Origin: an uncultured Dehalococcoidia bacterium
GTDB taxonomy: Bacteria > Chloroflexota > Dehalococcoidia > Tepidiformales > Tepidiformaceae
Assembly: GCA_938015525.1 (NCBI GenBank)
Contig: CALLPC010000014.1
Location: 17,872-81,871, forward strand
DNA length: 64,000 nt
Direction: 5' to 3'
Shown: in pieces, positions 9,624 through 18,480 of the stretch
How the letters are laid out: every line of letters begins with the position of its first letter
Numbering within the stretch: position 1 is the first letter of the stretch
The notes under the pieces: model-generated
Seen by the model: the letters and a program-made list of their open reading frames with translations, nothing else
Database searches by the model: none
What the model was told of the DNA's origin: nothing
Made by a program: the position numbers and the translations under genes

Positions 9624-10556
9624 TCAGCCGGCCAGCTCGTGCAGCGCGGCCCGCACCTCCGCGGCCCGTTCGATCGCCTCCTCCGGTGTCCCCTGCGCTG
9701 TGATCAGGTTCACGTGGCGTGCCCCCCGCTCGACGAACTCCCAAACGAACGCCGCCACCTCCTGCGCCGTCCCGTACGGCGTGTACCGCTCGAACCGCTC
9801 GAACGGCACCCGGTAGGTCGCCTCCATCGCCTCCCCTACCAGCGACCGCGCCGCCGCCCGGTCGTCCGCCACGCTCGTCCAGAACTGCATCCCGCCCTCG
9901 ATGGCCGCCGGGTCGCGCCCCGCCTCCGCCGCGTAGCTGCCCACCCGCTCCATCGCCTCCCCGAACCGCTCCGGGCTCAGCCAGATGCCCGTGTACCCGT
10001 CCCCAAGCCGCCCTGCCCGCCGGAGTGCCGCCTCGCTCCGCCCCCCGACGAAAATCGGCACCGGGCGCAACGGTTTCGGGTACACCGTCACCCCCTCGAG
10101 CGTGAAGTGCCGCCCCCGGAACGTCACGCTGTCCTCCGTCCACAGCCGCCGCAGGATGACGATCGCCTCGTTCGCCCGCGCCCCCCGCGTCCGCGGGTCT
10201 ACCCCGCAGCTCCAGAACTCGTGCGGGTCTTCCCCCCCGACGCCGATGCCCAGCGTGAACCGCCCCATGCTCAGCTGGTCCAGCTGCGCGACCTGGAGCG
10301 CCACCGGCACCGGGTGTCGAAGCGGCAGCAGGTAGACCGCCGTCTTCAAATCGACCCGCTCCGTCACCGCTGCCGCTGCCGTCAGCGTGACCAGCCCATC
10401 GTTCCCGTACCCGTAGAACGTGACGTGGTCCCCAGCCACCAGCCCGTCCAGCCCCAGCCGCTCCGCCCGCCGGGCGGCATCCAGCACCATCTCCCCCGTT
10501 GTCCCCGTGCGCAGGTCCCAACCCCGCAGCATGACCGAGACGTGTGGCGCCCGCAT
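9624..10556 (-). CDS. LLM-class (luciferase-like, F420/FMN) oxidoreductase
   Basis: A 310-residue bacterial-luciferase-like TIM barrel. Key stretches are AERLGLDGLVAGDH near the N-terminus, LKTAVYLLPLRHPVPVALQVAQLDQLS and GRFTLGIGVGG, and later PIFVGGRSEAALRRAGRLGDGY. These match the F420-dependent branch of the family (methylene-H4MPT reductase/alkanal-type), but cofactor and substrate cannot be proved here. The start at 10556 is favoured over the ATG four codons upstream because TATGAT ends seven bases before it. The gene lies just upstream of the ketopantoate reductase in the same direction. Confidence 0.87.
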   Translation of the reverse strand: MRAPHVSVMLRGWDLRTGTTGEMVLDAARRAERLGLDGLVAGDHVTFYGYGNDGLVTLTAAAAVTERVDLKTAVYLLPLRHPVPVALQVAQLDQLSMGRFTLGIGVGGEDPHEFWSCGVDPRTRGARANEAIVILRRLWTEDSVTFRGRHFTLEGVTVYPKPLRPVPIFVGGRSEAALRRAGRLGDGYTGIWLSPERFGEAMERVGSYAAEAGRDPAAIEGGMQFWTSVADDRAAARSLVGEAMEATYRVPFERFERYTPYGTAQEVAAFVWEFVERGARHVNLITAQGTPEEAIERAAEVRAALHELAG

Positions 10557-10563
10557 GGCCCAG

Positions 10564-10569
10564 ATCATA
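10564..10569 (-). promoter_or_regulatory. -10 element TATGAT, predicted leaderless start
   Basis: On the minus strand TATGAT ends seven bases before the LLM oxidoreductase ATG at 10556. Confidence 0.55.
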
Positions 10570-10644
10570 GGCCCCGCCGACGCTTTGCGCGTTCACCTCC
10601 ATCTGGGATAGTGCCCCCGAAACCTTCCTGCTCCCGGAGCCCCT

Positions 10645-11355
10645 ATGTCCCACGGCACCGCCCGCTCACCGATGATCTTCGACCGCGCCTTCCTCACCGA
10701 CGTCGAAGGCGTCACCGAGCTCATCTTCGTCCGCCACGGCGAACAGTTCATCCCCGACCCCCGCAACGGCCCCGTCGGCGATACCATCGACCCGCCCCTC
10801 AGCGAACGCGGCCGCCAGCAGGCCGAAGCCGTCGCCGCCCGCCTCAGCGCCGACCGCGTCGACGCCGTCTACGCCAGCCCCCTCCAGCGCGCCCTCGAAA
10901 CCGGCCGCGCCATCGCCCGCCACCACCGCCTCGAACCGGTCGTCATCGACGACCTCCGCGAAGTCGAGATCTTCCGCGATATCCCCGCCGAGCAGTCCGC
11001 CGTCGAATTCCTCGGCCGCGACCTCCTCCTCGGCATCCGCGAGCGGATGCTCCGCGAACGGAAGTGGGACGTCTACCCCTACTCGGAATCCTCCTTCGAA
11101 TTCCGCAAGCGCACCGTCAACGCCGTCGAAGCCATCATCGCCGGCAACCAGGGCCGGCGCGTCGTCATCGCCTGCCACGGCGGCGTCATCAACGCCTATA
11201 TCGGGCACATCATCGGCAGCCCCTACGACATGTTCTTCCGCCCGGCCCACGCCTCCATCTCCATCGTCTTCGCCGGCGAAGGCATCCGCGCCCTCCAGTC
11301 CCTCAACGACGTCCACCACCTGCGCACCGGCGAGTGGAACCTCGTCTCCCACTGA
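10645..11355 (+). CDS. Histidine phosphatase superfamily protein
   Basis: A 236-residue branch-1 histidine phosphatase/phosphoglycerate mutase-like protein. The catalytic LIFVRHGEQ motif is near residue 30, the second Arg in ASPLQRALETGRAIA, and the C-terminal His in VIACHGGVINAY. Small-molecule phosphatase activity is likely; the substrate is unknown. The ~25-residue N-terminus before the catalytic strand is longer than usual. CGGAGCCCCT precedes the ATG as a weak Shine-Dalgarno. Confidence 0.87.
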   Translation: MSHGTARSPMIFDRAFLTDVEGVTELIFVRHGEQFIPDPRNGPVGDTIDPPLSERGRQQAEAVAARLSADRVDAVYASPLQRALETGRAIARHHRLEPVVIDDLREVEIFRDIPAEQSAVEFLGRDLLLGIRERMLRERKWDVYPYSESSFEFRKRTVNAVEAIIAGNQGRRVVIACHGGVINAYIGHIIGSPYDMFFRPAHASISIVFAGEGIRALQSLNDVHHLRTGEWNLVSH

Positions 11356-11387
11356 GACCCCAGGCGGCGCACAACCCCGGCCCGGGC

Positions 11388-11393
11388 TAGAAT
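11388..11393 (+). promoter_or_regulatory. -10 element TAGAAT of the SDR gene
   Basis: TAGAAT lies 35 bases before the SDR GTG start. A GGAGG site sits seven bases before that start, so this is a leadered transcript. Confidence 0.45.
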
Positions 11394-11428
11394 CCCGCCA
11401 CCACGCTCACCTGCCTGGAGGATGCCCC

Positions 11429-12196
11429 GTGCCCATCGCTGATTTCTCCCTCGCCGGGAAAGTCGCCATCGTCACCGGCGGAAGCCGCGGCATCGGCCGC
11501 TCCATCGCCATCGCCCTCGCCGAGGCCGGCGCCGATGTCGCCGTCGCCGCCCGCAAACCCGAAAGCCTCGAAGAAACCGTCGCCGCCATCCGCGCCGCCG
11601 GCCGCCGCGCCATCGCCGTCCCCACCAACGTGCGCGACATGGCCGCCCTCGAAAACCTCGTCGCCGAGACCAAACGCCAGCTCGGCCGCATCGACATCCT
11701 CGTCAACAACGCAGCCACCAACCCCGTCTTCGGCCCCATCGCCAACCTCGACGAGCGCGCCTGGGACACCATCATGACCACCAACCTCAAATCCGCCTTC
11801 TTCCTCAGCAAGCTCGTCCGGCAGGCCATCCTCGAGCATGGCCAGGGCGGCTCCATCATCAACGTCAGCTCCACCGGCGGCTTCCGCGCCTCCACCGGCC
11901 TCGGCGCCTACTCCATCTCCAAGGCCGCCGTCATCATGCTCACCCAGGTCTGCGCCAAGGAATGGGGCGCCGATGGCATCCGCGTCAACTGCATCGCCCC
12001 AGGCCTCATCCGCACCGAATTCTCCCGCGCCCTCTGGGAGAACGAAGCCATCCTCAAAAACTCCGTCCAGTCCTCCGCCCTCAAGCGCATCGGCGAGCCG
12101 GACGAAATGGCCGGCGCCGTCGTCTACTTCGCCAGCCCCGCCAGCTCCTTCACCACCGGCCAGACCCTCATCCTCGACGGGGGCGCCCTCGCCTGA
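11429..12196 (+). CDS. SDR family oxidoreductase
   Basis: A 255-residue classical short-chain dehydrogenase: TGGSRGIG cofactor loop, NNAATN after beta-4, catalytic Ser in INVSSTGG, YSISK (the Tyr-x3-Lys pair), and the C-terminal TGQTLILDGG. It should oxidise or reduce a hydroxyl/keto group with NAD(P). Similarity to the dehydrogenase/reductase SDR4/FabG-like group is clear but the substrate is not. The GTG start has a good GGAGG seven bases upstream. The GNAT gene follows after four bases. Confidence 0.9.
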   Translation: MPIADFSLAGKVAIVTGGSRGIGRSIAIALAEAGADVAVAARKPESLEETVAAIRAAGRRAIAVPTNVRDMAALENLVAETKRQLGRIDILVNNAATNPVFGPIANLDERAWDTIMTTNLKSAFFLSKLVRQAILEHGQGGSIINVSSTGGFRASTGLGAYSISKAAVIMLTQVCAKEWGADGIRVNCIAPGLIRTEFSRALWENEAILKNSVQSSALKRIGEPDEMAGAVVYFASPASSFTTGQTLILDGGALA

Positions 12197-12200
12197 CCTC

Positions 12201-12680
12201 ATGACCGACATGCTCGTCCGGCTCTACGCCCTCCCACCGGTCGAGCCGCACCTCCAGCAGCTCGCCGCCCTCGGTATCGCCTGCCGTCGCCCGGAGGCCT
12301 ACGAGCGCTCTGCCGTCCTCGCCTTCGTCCGGGCCAGCTTTCCTCGCTGGGAGGACGAGCTCACCGTCACGCTCTCCCGCAGCCCGGCCACCTGCTACGT
12401 CGCCGCCCGGGCCGGCACCGTGCTCGGCTTCGCCTGCTACCACGCCACCAGGCCGAACTTCTTCGGCCCCACCGGCGTCGACGAAGCCGAGCGCGGCCGC
12501 GGCATCGGCACGGCGCTCCTCCTCCTCTCCCTCCACGCTATGGCCGCCGAGGGCTACGCCTACGCCATCATCGGCAGCGTCGGACCCGCCGACTTCTACG
12601 CCCGGGCCGTCGGCGCCATCCCCATCCCCGGCAGCGACCCCGGCATCTACGCCGACCGCCTCCCCCCGCCCTCCGCGTAG
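12201..12680 (+). CDS. GNAT family N-acetyltransferase
   Basis: A 159-residue GNAT fold. The acetyl-CoA pyrophosphate loop is ERGRGIGTALLLLSLHAM (R-x-x-G-x-G), preceded by the GFACYHATRPNFFGPTGV strand and followed by AIIGSVGPADFYARAVGA. The acceptor is unknown; small molecules or proteins are both possible. The gene begins four bases after the SDR stop with no clear promoter, so it is probably in the same operon. Confidence 0.82.
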   Translation: MTDMLVRLYALPPVEPHLQQLAALGIACRRPEAYERSAVLAFVRASFPRWEDELTVTLSRSPATCYVAARAGTVLGFACYHATRPNFFGPTGVDEAERGRGIGTALLLLSLHAMAAEGYAYAIIGSVGPADFYARAVGAIPIPGSDPGIYADRLPPPSA

Positions 12681-12805
12681 ACCCCGCGGAAACGCACGGG
12701 AACAGCCGGTGAAATTCCCTTTAACGATGGCCTCCAGCCGTACAGCAACCCCCACCGCGTACCGACACTCCGGGTGAGGCCGCACACGAGGAGCTTCACC
12801 GCCCG

Positions 12806-14575
12806 ATGCCACCGACCAGTCACCTCGCCGCGACAATCTCCGCTGCCGCCACCCGGCGTGCCGTCCGCGCCGCCCTCGATGCCGGCGCCGTCCGCAGCCT
12901 CTGCCAGCCCATCGCCTCCCTGTCCACCGCGGAAATCCTCGGTTACGAGGCGCTCTCGCGCCCGGATGCCCCCCCGCCCCTCGATAATCCCCAGGAGTTC
13001 CTCGCCGCTGCGAGCGCCTGCAACCTCCTCGAAAAAGCCGACCAGAGCTGGCGCCTCGCCGCCATCACCCGCTTCGGCCAGCTCATCGCCCACGAACAGC
13101 TCCTCTTCCTCAACTGCACCCCCTCGGCCCTCACCTCAGGCGTCCTCGCCCCCGCCGCCTTCCAGGCCACCGTCCGCGCGCACGGCCTCCAGCCCGAACG
13201 GGTCGTCCTCGAACTCACCGAAGAAAGCGTCATCGACGACTTCGCCCACCTCCGCCGTACCGTCTCCGCCTTCCGCACTGCGGGCTTCCTCTTCGCCATC
13301 GACGATGCGGGCGCCGGCCCTTCCAGCCTCCAGTCCATCGTCGAACTCCGCCCCGATTTCATCAAACTCGACCGCTGGCTCGCCCGCGACATCGAATTCG
13401 ACCGCGGCCGCCGTTCGATGGTCGAAGCCATCTGCAACTTCGCCCGCCAGGTCGGCGCGCGCGTCATCGCGGAAGGGATCGAAACCCGCGAACAGCTCAT
13501 CGCCTTCGCAGAGCTCGGCGCCGATTTCGCCCAGGGCTTCTTCCTCGGCCGGCCGGAGCCCCTCCCGGTCTCCATCGCGCCCGAGGCACGCACCGCCATC
13601 CACCGCGCCAACCGCCAGCGCCGCGAGGCCCCCCTCGTCTCGCGCGTCGGCGACCTCGTGACCATCACCCCGACAGTGACAGCCGCCACCCTCGGCCACC
13701 GCCTCATGGAGCACTTCACCAATAACCGCCACCTCGAAGCCGTGGTCGTCCTCGATGGCGCCCGCGTCGAAGGCATCGTCACCCGCGGCCGGATCTTCGA
13801 GCGGATGTCCGGCCAGTTCGGCCTCCCCCTCAACGGCCGCCGCCCCGCCGCCCAGCTCTGCGCCCCCGCCACCTGCATCGATGCCTCCGCCTCCCCCAGG
13901 GCCGCCGCCCGCGCCGCCCTCGAACGCCCCGCACCCTTCCAGCAGGACCCCCTCGTCGTCCTCGAAGGCCCGCTCCTCGCCGGTATCGTACGCGTCCACG
14001 AACTCCTCCAGGCCGTCCTCGCTGAAGAAGTCGCCGAGGCGCGCCACCTCAACCCCCTCACCGGCCTCCCCGGCAACCGCCGCATCCGCGACCACCTCGA
14101 ACAGCTCCGCACCAGCCCGTCCGGCTGGTACGTCCTCTACGCCGACCTCGACCACTTCAAGCGTTTCAACGACGTCTGCGGCTTCGCCCACGGCGACGCC
14201 GCCATTTACGAACTCTCCCGCATCCTCCTCGATGCCGCACAGGTCACCGCCCACGACACCTTCCTCGGGCACGTCGGCGGCGATGACTTCATCCTCACCG
14301 TCCACCGCGCCGACCTCGAGGCCTTCCAGGCCGCCTGCGGCCGGGTCTTCCAGCAGCCCCGCTGGTTCGACCCCGACGGCAAACTCCCGCCAGACATCAC
14401 CCTGACCGTCTCCGTTGCCTGCCTCCCCCTCGACCGCCTCGCCCACCTCGACTATGAACGCCTCGCAGCCACCGTCGCCCGCGTCAAGCGGCACGTCAAG
14501 GATGCCGGCGGCAACCGCTTCGTCATCCTCGACGACCTCCCCGTTCCGCTCGAGGGGAACACCCAGGCGGCCTGA
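12806..14575 (+). CDS. EAL - CBS pair - GGDEF (GGDDF) cyclic-di-GMP signalling protein
   Basis: A 589-residue soluble protein with three domains. Residues about 20-255 are an EAL phosphodiesterase with the residues expected of an active enzyme: EAL at 48-50, N103, E136, D166-D167, K187, E223 and Q243. The loop after DD reads AGAG instead of FGTG. Residues about 275-405 form a CBS pair. Residues about 412-580 are a GGDEF domain whose active loop reads GGDDF (491-495), with no RxxD inhibitory site upstream. It could break down and/or make c-di-GMP under control of an adenine nucleotide bound to the CBS pair. No membrane segment is present. Confidence 0.88.
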   Translation: MPPTSHLAATISAAATRRAVRAALDAGAVRSLCQPIASLSTAEILGYEALSRPDAPPPLDNPQEFLAAASACNLLEKADQSWRLAAITRFGQLIAHEQLLFLNCTPSALTSGVLAPAAFQATVRAHGLQPERVVLELTEESVIDDFAHLRRTVSAFRTAGFLFAIDDAGAGPSSLQSIVELRPDFIKLDRWLARDIEFDRGRRSMVEAICNFARQVGARVIAEGIETREQLIAFAELGADFAQGFFLGRPEPLPVSIAPEARTAIHRANRQRREAPLVSRVGDLVTITPTVTAATLGHRLMEHFTNNRHLEAVVVLDGARVEGIVTRGRIFERMSGQFGLPLNGRRPAAQLCAPATCIDASASPRAAARAALERPAPFQQDPLVVLEGPLLAGIVRVHELLQAVLAEEVAEARHLNPLTGLPGNRRIRDHLEQLRTSPSGWYVLYADLDHFKRFNDVCGFAHGDAAIYELSRILLDAAQVTAHDTFLGHVGGDDFILTVHRADLEAFQAACGRVFQQPRWFDPDGKLPPDITLTVSVACLPLDRLAHLDYERLAATVARVKRHVKDAGGNRFVILDDLPVPLEGNTQAA

Positions 14576-14606
14576 GCACCGGCTCGCCGGGAAGCCGAAC
14601 GGTGCG

Positions 14607-14612
14607 TAGACT
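14607..14612 (+). promoter_or_regulatory. -10 element TAGACT before the TetR gene
   Basis: TAGACT lies 66 bases before the TetR ATG, which itself has GGAG close upstream. Moderate support only. Confidence 0.35.
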
Positions 14613-14678
14613 GCATTCGAGTCCGAACTTGCCCCGCAGCGGGCGACCGTTCGGCTGACCCCTTGCACCGGAGACAGC

Positions 14679-15278
14679 ATGACCCCAGCCCCTGCACCCC
14701 CCGGCCGCCTCGAGCGCCGGAAAGCCCGCACCCGCGCCGCCATCCTCGATGCCGCCAGCCGCCTGTTCCACGAACAGGGCTTCGAGGACACCTCCATCCA
14801 GCAAATCGCCGACCTCGCCGATACCGGCGTCGGCACCCTCTACGGCTACTTCGCCTCCAAGGAAGACCTCCTCCGCGAAGTCCTCCGCGTCTCCCGCGAC
14901 GAAGCCGTCGCCCGGTACCGCTCCGCCGTCGCCGGCGACACCCCGGCTATCGACCGCGTCTGCACCGCCCTCGGCACCATGGCCGAGTACCTCGAGGCCC
15001 ACCGCCGCCTCCTCGTTTCCATCTTCCGCCTCGCCGCCCGCAACCAGTCATTCGACGACGAATACGCCGACTGGCTGCTCCGCAGCTTCACCGACCTCAT
15101 CGAATCCGGCATCCGCTCCGGCGAATTCCGTCCCGTCCCGCCCGATGCTGCCGCGCGCATGCTCATGACGGCCATGATGACCGCCAGCCTCGGCATCGGC
15201 GCCTGGGCCGGGCGCACCGGCGACCCTGCCGCCATCGTCGAAATCCAGCAGCTCGCCCGCGCCCTCCTCCTCCGCTGA
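14679..15278 (+). CDS. TetR family transcriptional regulator
   Basis: A 199-residue TetR-type repressor. The N-terminal helix-turn-helix reads [21 protein letters not shown] then [19 protein letters not shown], close to the family consensus. The C-terminal all-helical ligand domain (about 75-199) is not assignable to a ligand class. Its neighbours are an EAL-GGDEF gene upstream and, convergent downstream, a YkvA-like membrane gene. A 14-bp inverted repeat just after the stop may act as a terminator. Confidence 0.9.
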   Translation: MTPAPAPPGRLERRKARTRAAILDAASRLFHEQGFEDTSIQQIADLADTGVGTLYGYFASKEDLLREVLRVSRDEAVARYRSAVAGDTPAIDRVCTALGTMAEYLEAHRRLLVSIFRLAARNQSFDDEYADWLLRSFTDLIESGIRSGEFRPVPPDAAARMLMTAMMTASLGIGAWAGRTGDPAAIVEIQQLARALLLR

Positions 15279-15287
15279 AGATGGCGA

Positions 15288-15347
15288 GCGGCGCGACGGC
15301 ACACTCCGGAATGGGGGACCGGGGCGTCTCACCTGCCGTCGCGCCGC
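15288..15347. repeat. Long inverted repeat between convergent genes
   Basis: GCGGCGCGACGGCA at 15288-15301 is exactly complementary to TGCCGTCGCGCCGC at 15334-15347 (32-base loop). It lies between the TetR stop and the YkvA-like stop, so a bidirectional terminator-like or mRNA-end hairpin is likely. No T-run follows on either strand. Confidence 0.6.
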
Positions 15348-15412
15348 GGCCGCCGGGGCACCACAGAAACCCCCGCGGCTCCCGATACCCTGCGCCCCGC
15401 CAGCACCGCCGC

Positions 15413-15811
15413 CTACGGCCCTTCGCCCCCATCCCCATCGTCCGAATGTTCCCCGCCTTCCGCCTCCGCGAAAGCTGCCTCCAGGCTCGCCCGCGACGCG
15501 AACACCAGCAGCAGCCACACGAACAGCACGAACGCCGCCGCATCGTCGGCCATCCCCACCACCGGGACGACGTCCGGGATCAGGTCAAACGGCAGCAGCA
15601 GATAGGCCAGCAGCGCTCCCGCTGCCAGCCGGCCCGGCCAGCCCAGCCGCCCGGCCCGCAGCACCGCCCGCAAGAACCGCAGCTTCTGCCGCCGCCCCAG
15701 CCCGAGGAACCGCCGTCCCGCCGGGCTCCGCCGCAACCCCCACCACCCCAGTCCCAGCGCCGCGCCCGTTACGGCCAGCACCGCCGCCACCGCGAGCAGC
15801 CAGTTCACCAC
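15413..15811 (-). CDS. YkvA/DUF1232 family membrane protein
   Basis: A 132-residue protein with an N-terminal membrane segment, an Arg-rich loop and the DUF1232 core [21 protein letters not shown], which is followed by another hydrophobic helix and an acidic tail. Members of this family are small membrane proteins of unknown role, often near stress or envelope genes. The start is a GTG at 15811 with no clear ribosome site; later starts would cut the first membrane helix. Confidence 0.8.
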   Translation of the reverse strand: MVNWLLAVAAVLAVTGAALGLGWWGLRRSPAGRRFLGLGRRQKLRFLRAVLRAGRLGWPGRLAAGALLAYLLLPFDLIPDVVPVVGMADDAAAFVLFVWLLLVFASRASLEAAFAEAEGGEHSDDGDGGEGP

Positions 15812-15863
15812 GCCGCCGCCCCGGGTGTCAGCCTCCGCGCCCCGCGGGTGCCCCCGTCCCTGC

Positions 15864-15869
15864 TACCAT
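15864..15869 (+). promoter_or_regulatory. -10 element TACCAT of folE
   Basis: TGCTACCAT (a TGC preceding the hexamer) lies 29 bases before the folE GTG start, which has GCGGAG upstream. Confidence 0.45.
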
Positions 15870-15898
15870 CGCAGCGAACCTCCACCGCGGAGCACCCC

Positions 15899-16477
15899 GT
15901 GACCACCACCGCCGGCCCCGACCAGGCCCGCATTCGCGCTGCCGTGACCGAACTCCTCCACGCCATCGGCGATGACCCCTCCCGCGAAGGCCTCCGCGAT
16001 ACCCCCCGCCGCATCGCCGAGATGTACGCCGAAATCTTCGAAGGCCTCTTCATCGACCCCCGCGTGCACCTCCGCGTCGGCTTCGAAGTCGCCCACGACG
16101 AGATGGTCATCCTCCGGAACATCCCCTTCTACAGCATGTGCGAGCACCATTTTCTCCCCTTCCACGGCGAAGCCCACGTCGGCTACATCCCCGACGGCCG
16201 CGTCGTCGGCATCTCCAAGCTCGCCCGCGTCGTCGAAGGCTACGCGCGCCGCCCGCAAATCCAGGAACAGCTCACCAGCCAGATCGCAGAGGCCATCCAG
16301 GACGTGCTCCAGCCGGATGGCGTCGCCGTCGTCATCGAAGCCGAGCACCTCTGCATGACGATGCGCGGCGTCAAGAAGCCGGGCTCTCGCATGGTCACCA
16401 GCGCCATGCGGGGCGACTTCAAAAACTCCCACGTCACCCGTGCCGAGTTCCTCTCCCTCGTCCACGGCCACCACTAG
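15899..16477 (+). CDS. folE: GTP cyclohydrolase I
   Basis: A 192-residue enzyme that converts GTP to 7,8-dihydroneopterin triphosphate, the first step of folate/tetrahydropterin synthesis. The Zn ligands C81 and H84 ([12 protein letters not shown]) and C152 (EHLCMTMRG) are all present. The substrate-binding stretches [10 protein letters not shown] and [11 protein letters not shown] match the family closely. The GTG start is set by length and by GCGGAG upstream. The EAL gene follows after 38 bases. Confidence 0.95.
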   Translation: MTTTAGPDQARIRAAVTELLHAIGDDPSREGLRDTPRRIAEMYAEIFEGLFIDPRVHLRVGFEVAHDEMVILRNIPFYSMCEHHFLPFHGEAHVGYIPDGRVVGISKLARVVEGYARRPQIQEQLTSQIAEAIQDVLQPDGVAVVIEAEHLCMTMRGVKKPGSRMVTSAMRGDFKNSHVTRAEFLSLVHGHH

Positions 16478-16515
16478 CCCTCAACTCCGCCGGCCGGCTC
16501 GCCGATGGTCGCGGC

Positions 16516-17619
16516 GTGACCACGCCGCACCACCGTGCCGGCCCGGCCTGCGTCGATTGCCAGCTCCTCCCGCCTGCCCCGCCGGCGCGCGGCCGCCTCA
16601 TCATCGCCCCGCCGCTCGCGTGGTCCCTCCAGGGCCTCGCCCAGGCACTCCGCCAGGCCGGCTTCTCCCCCTTCACCGAGGTCGATTCAACCCTCTCGGT
16701 CCCCTTCGAACCCGGGCAGCTGCAACCGCTCGCCGCCTCGCTCGAGGCCGCGCTCTCCTCCGTCGAACTCCACGATGCCCGCGCTCTCGTGGTCGAGGAC
16801 GCCCCCGCACCCTCCCTGGATGCTCTCCTCCGCATGGAGCCGCTTGCCGCCTTCCTCGCCCGGGTCCGCGCCGCCTGGCTCATCGACCTCCTCGCCGAGC
16901 AGCGCGCCGTCACCTACTTCCAGCCCATCTACACGGCAGCGGGCGACCTCTTCGCCCACGAGTGCCTCCTCCGCGGCATCGAGCGCGACGGCCGCGGGCT
17001 CATCTCCCCCGCCGTCCTCTACGATGCCGCGGCAACCGGTGACCTCCTCTTCCACCTCGACCGGTTCGCGCGCCTCCTCGCCATCCGCAGCGGTGCCGGC
17101 ATCGGCCGCCTCTTTATCAACTTCACCCCGACCGCCATCTATAACCCCGCCTTCAACCCCGCCTTCTGCCTCCGCTCCACCGTCGAAGCCGTCCATGCCG
17201 CCGGTATCCCCCCGGCCGACATCGTCTTCGAGGTCGTCGAAAGCCACCGCGTCCACGACGTCGCCCACCTCGTCCGCATCCTCGAGACCTACCGCGCGGC
17301 TGGCTTCGCCGTCGCCCTCGACGATTTCGGCGAAGGGTACTCCTCGCTCAATCTCCTCGACCGCGTCCGGCCTGACTACCTCAAGCTCGATATGCAGCTC
17401 GTCCGCGGCGTCGATGCGAACCCCTACCGCGAGACCATCCTCCGCCGCATCGTCGAGATGGCCAGCGACCTCGGGGTCCGCACCCTCGCCGAGGGCATCG
17501 AGACCGAGGCCGAACTCGCCGCCGTCCGCGATGCAGGGGTCGATTTCGTCCAGGGCTACCTCCTCGGCCGCCCCGCCGCCCGCCCGGCTCCCCCCGGCGT
17601 CATCGCCTTCGCGGCCTGA
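16516..17619 (+). CDS. EAL-domain cyclic-di-GMP phosphodiesterase (ECL variant)
   Basis: A 367-residue protein. Residues 1-125 hold an unassigned region with CVDC near the start and no membrane segment. Residues about 130-360 are an EAL domain whose signature reads ECLLR (E149, L151, R153). The other catalytic positions are kept: N202, E239, D269-D270 (DDFGEGYSS), K290, E326 and Q346. The A-to-C change in the signature leaves the metal-binding Glu in place, so activity is plausible. The GTG start is the first in frame after folE; its ribosome site is weak, so the exact N-terminus is uncertain. Confidence 0.83.
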   Translation: MTTPHHRAGPACVDCQLLPPAPPARGRLIIAPPLAWSLQGLAQALRQAGFSPFTEVDSTLSVPFEPGQLQPLAASLEAALSSVELHDARALVVEDAPAPSLDALLRMEPLAAFLARVRAAWLIDLLAEQRAVTYFQPIYTAAGDLFAHECLLRGIERDGRGLISPAVLYDAAATGDLLFHLDRFARLLAIRSGAGIGRLFINFTPTAIYNPAFNPAFCLRSTVEAVHAAGIPPADIVFEVVESHRVHDVAHLVRILETYRAAGFAVALDDFGEGYSSLNLLDRVRPDYLKLDMQLVRGVDANPYRETILRRIVEMASDLGVRTLAEGIETEAELAAVRDAGVDFVQGYLLGRPAARPAPPGVIAFAA

Positions 17620-17621
17620 CC

Positions 17622-18380
17622 TCAGCCCGCCCGGACTTCATTCCGCAGGACCCCCGCGCCCGACACCTCCACCTCCACGACATCCCCCGGGTGAATCTCC
17701 GGCGGGCTCCCCGGCGTCCCGGTATAGATGATGTCCCCGGGCACCAGCGTCATGACCGCGCTCACGTACCGCACGATCTCCGGGATGTCGCGGATCAGCT
17801 CCGTCGAATGCCCTCGCTGCACCTCCCGCCCGTTCACCCGCGTCACCACCTCGAGCTCGTCATGGCGCACCCCGCGCACGATCGCCGGCCCGAATACCCC
17901 GAACGTGTCGCTCCCCTTCGCCCGCCACCACTGCCCGTCGGCCTGCTGCCACGCCCGCGCCGAGACGTCGTTCCCCGCCGTGTAGCCGAAGATTCCCGCC
18001 TCCGCCTCCGCCCGGCTCGCCCCTTTCAGCCGCCGCCCGATGACCACCACGATCTCGCCCTCCGGGTCCACCCGGCCGCACCCCGCCGGCAGCACGATCG
18101 CGTCCCCCGGCCCGGCGATGCTCGAGAGCGGCTTGAAGAACAGCGTCGGCGGGTCCGGCGCCGGCCGCCCCTGCAGGTGACTCGCGTAGTTCAGCCCAAC
18201 ACAGACGATGCTCCGCGGCTCGCACGGCGGCAGCAGCCGCACCTCCCCAAGCCCGACCACCTCCCCCGTCGGCCGCGTCTCATCCCAGAACGGCTCCGCG
18301 AGGACCCGTACCGCTTCGCCCTCCAGCAGCCCTGCCCCCCGGCTCCCGTCCCGTCGCTCGAACCGCACGTACAGCGCCAT
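17622..18380 (-). CDS. Fumarylacetoacetate hydrolase family protein
   Basis: A 252-residue FAH-fold protein. It has the C-x-GLNY entry motif (VCVGLNYASH), PTLFFKPLSSI, the metal-binding DPEGEIVVVIG segment, YTAGNDVSAR, and the C-terminal YTGTPGSPPEIHPGDVVEVE. Such enzymes act as acylpyruvases, oxaloacetate decarboxylases or hydratase-isomerases in aromatic-acid breakdown; the substrate is not fixed. ATG 18380 is chosen over the adjacent GTG because GGAGG is then eight bases upstream. It converges with the EAL gene, with two bases between stops. Confidence 0.88.
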   Translation of the reverse strand: MALYVRFERRDGSRGAGLLEGEAVRVLAEPFWDETRPTGEVVGLGEVRLLPPCEPRSIVCVGLNYASHLQGRPAPDPPTLFFKPLSSIAGPGDAIVLPAGCGRVDPEGEIVVVIGRRLKGASRAEAEAGIFGYTAGNDVSARAWQQADGQWWRAKGSDTFGVFGPAIVRGVRHDELEVVTRVNGREVQRGHSTELIRDIPEIVRYVSAVMTLVPGDIIYTGTPGSPPEIHPGDVVEVEVSGAGVLRNEVRAG

Positions 18381-18480
18381 CACTCGACCCTCCTGCGTCG
18401 CGGCTCATCCTCACTCGACAGGCCGCCCCGGGCAACCCAGACTTTGCCTGCACAACCCCTCCAACGCCCGGGAGCACGAC

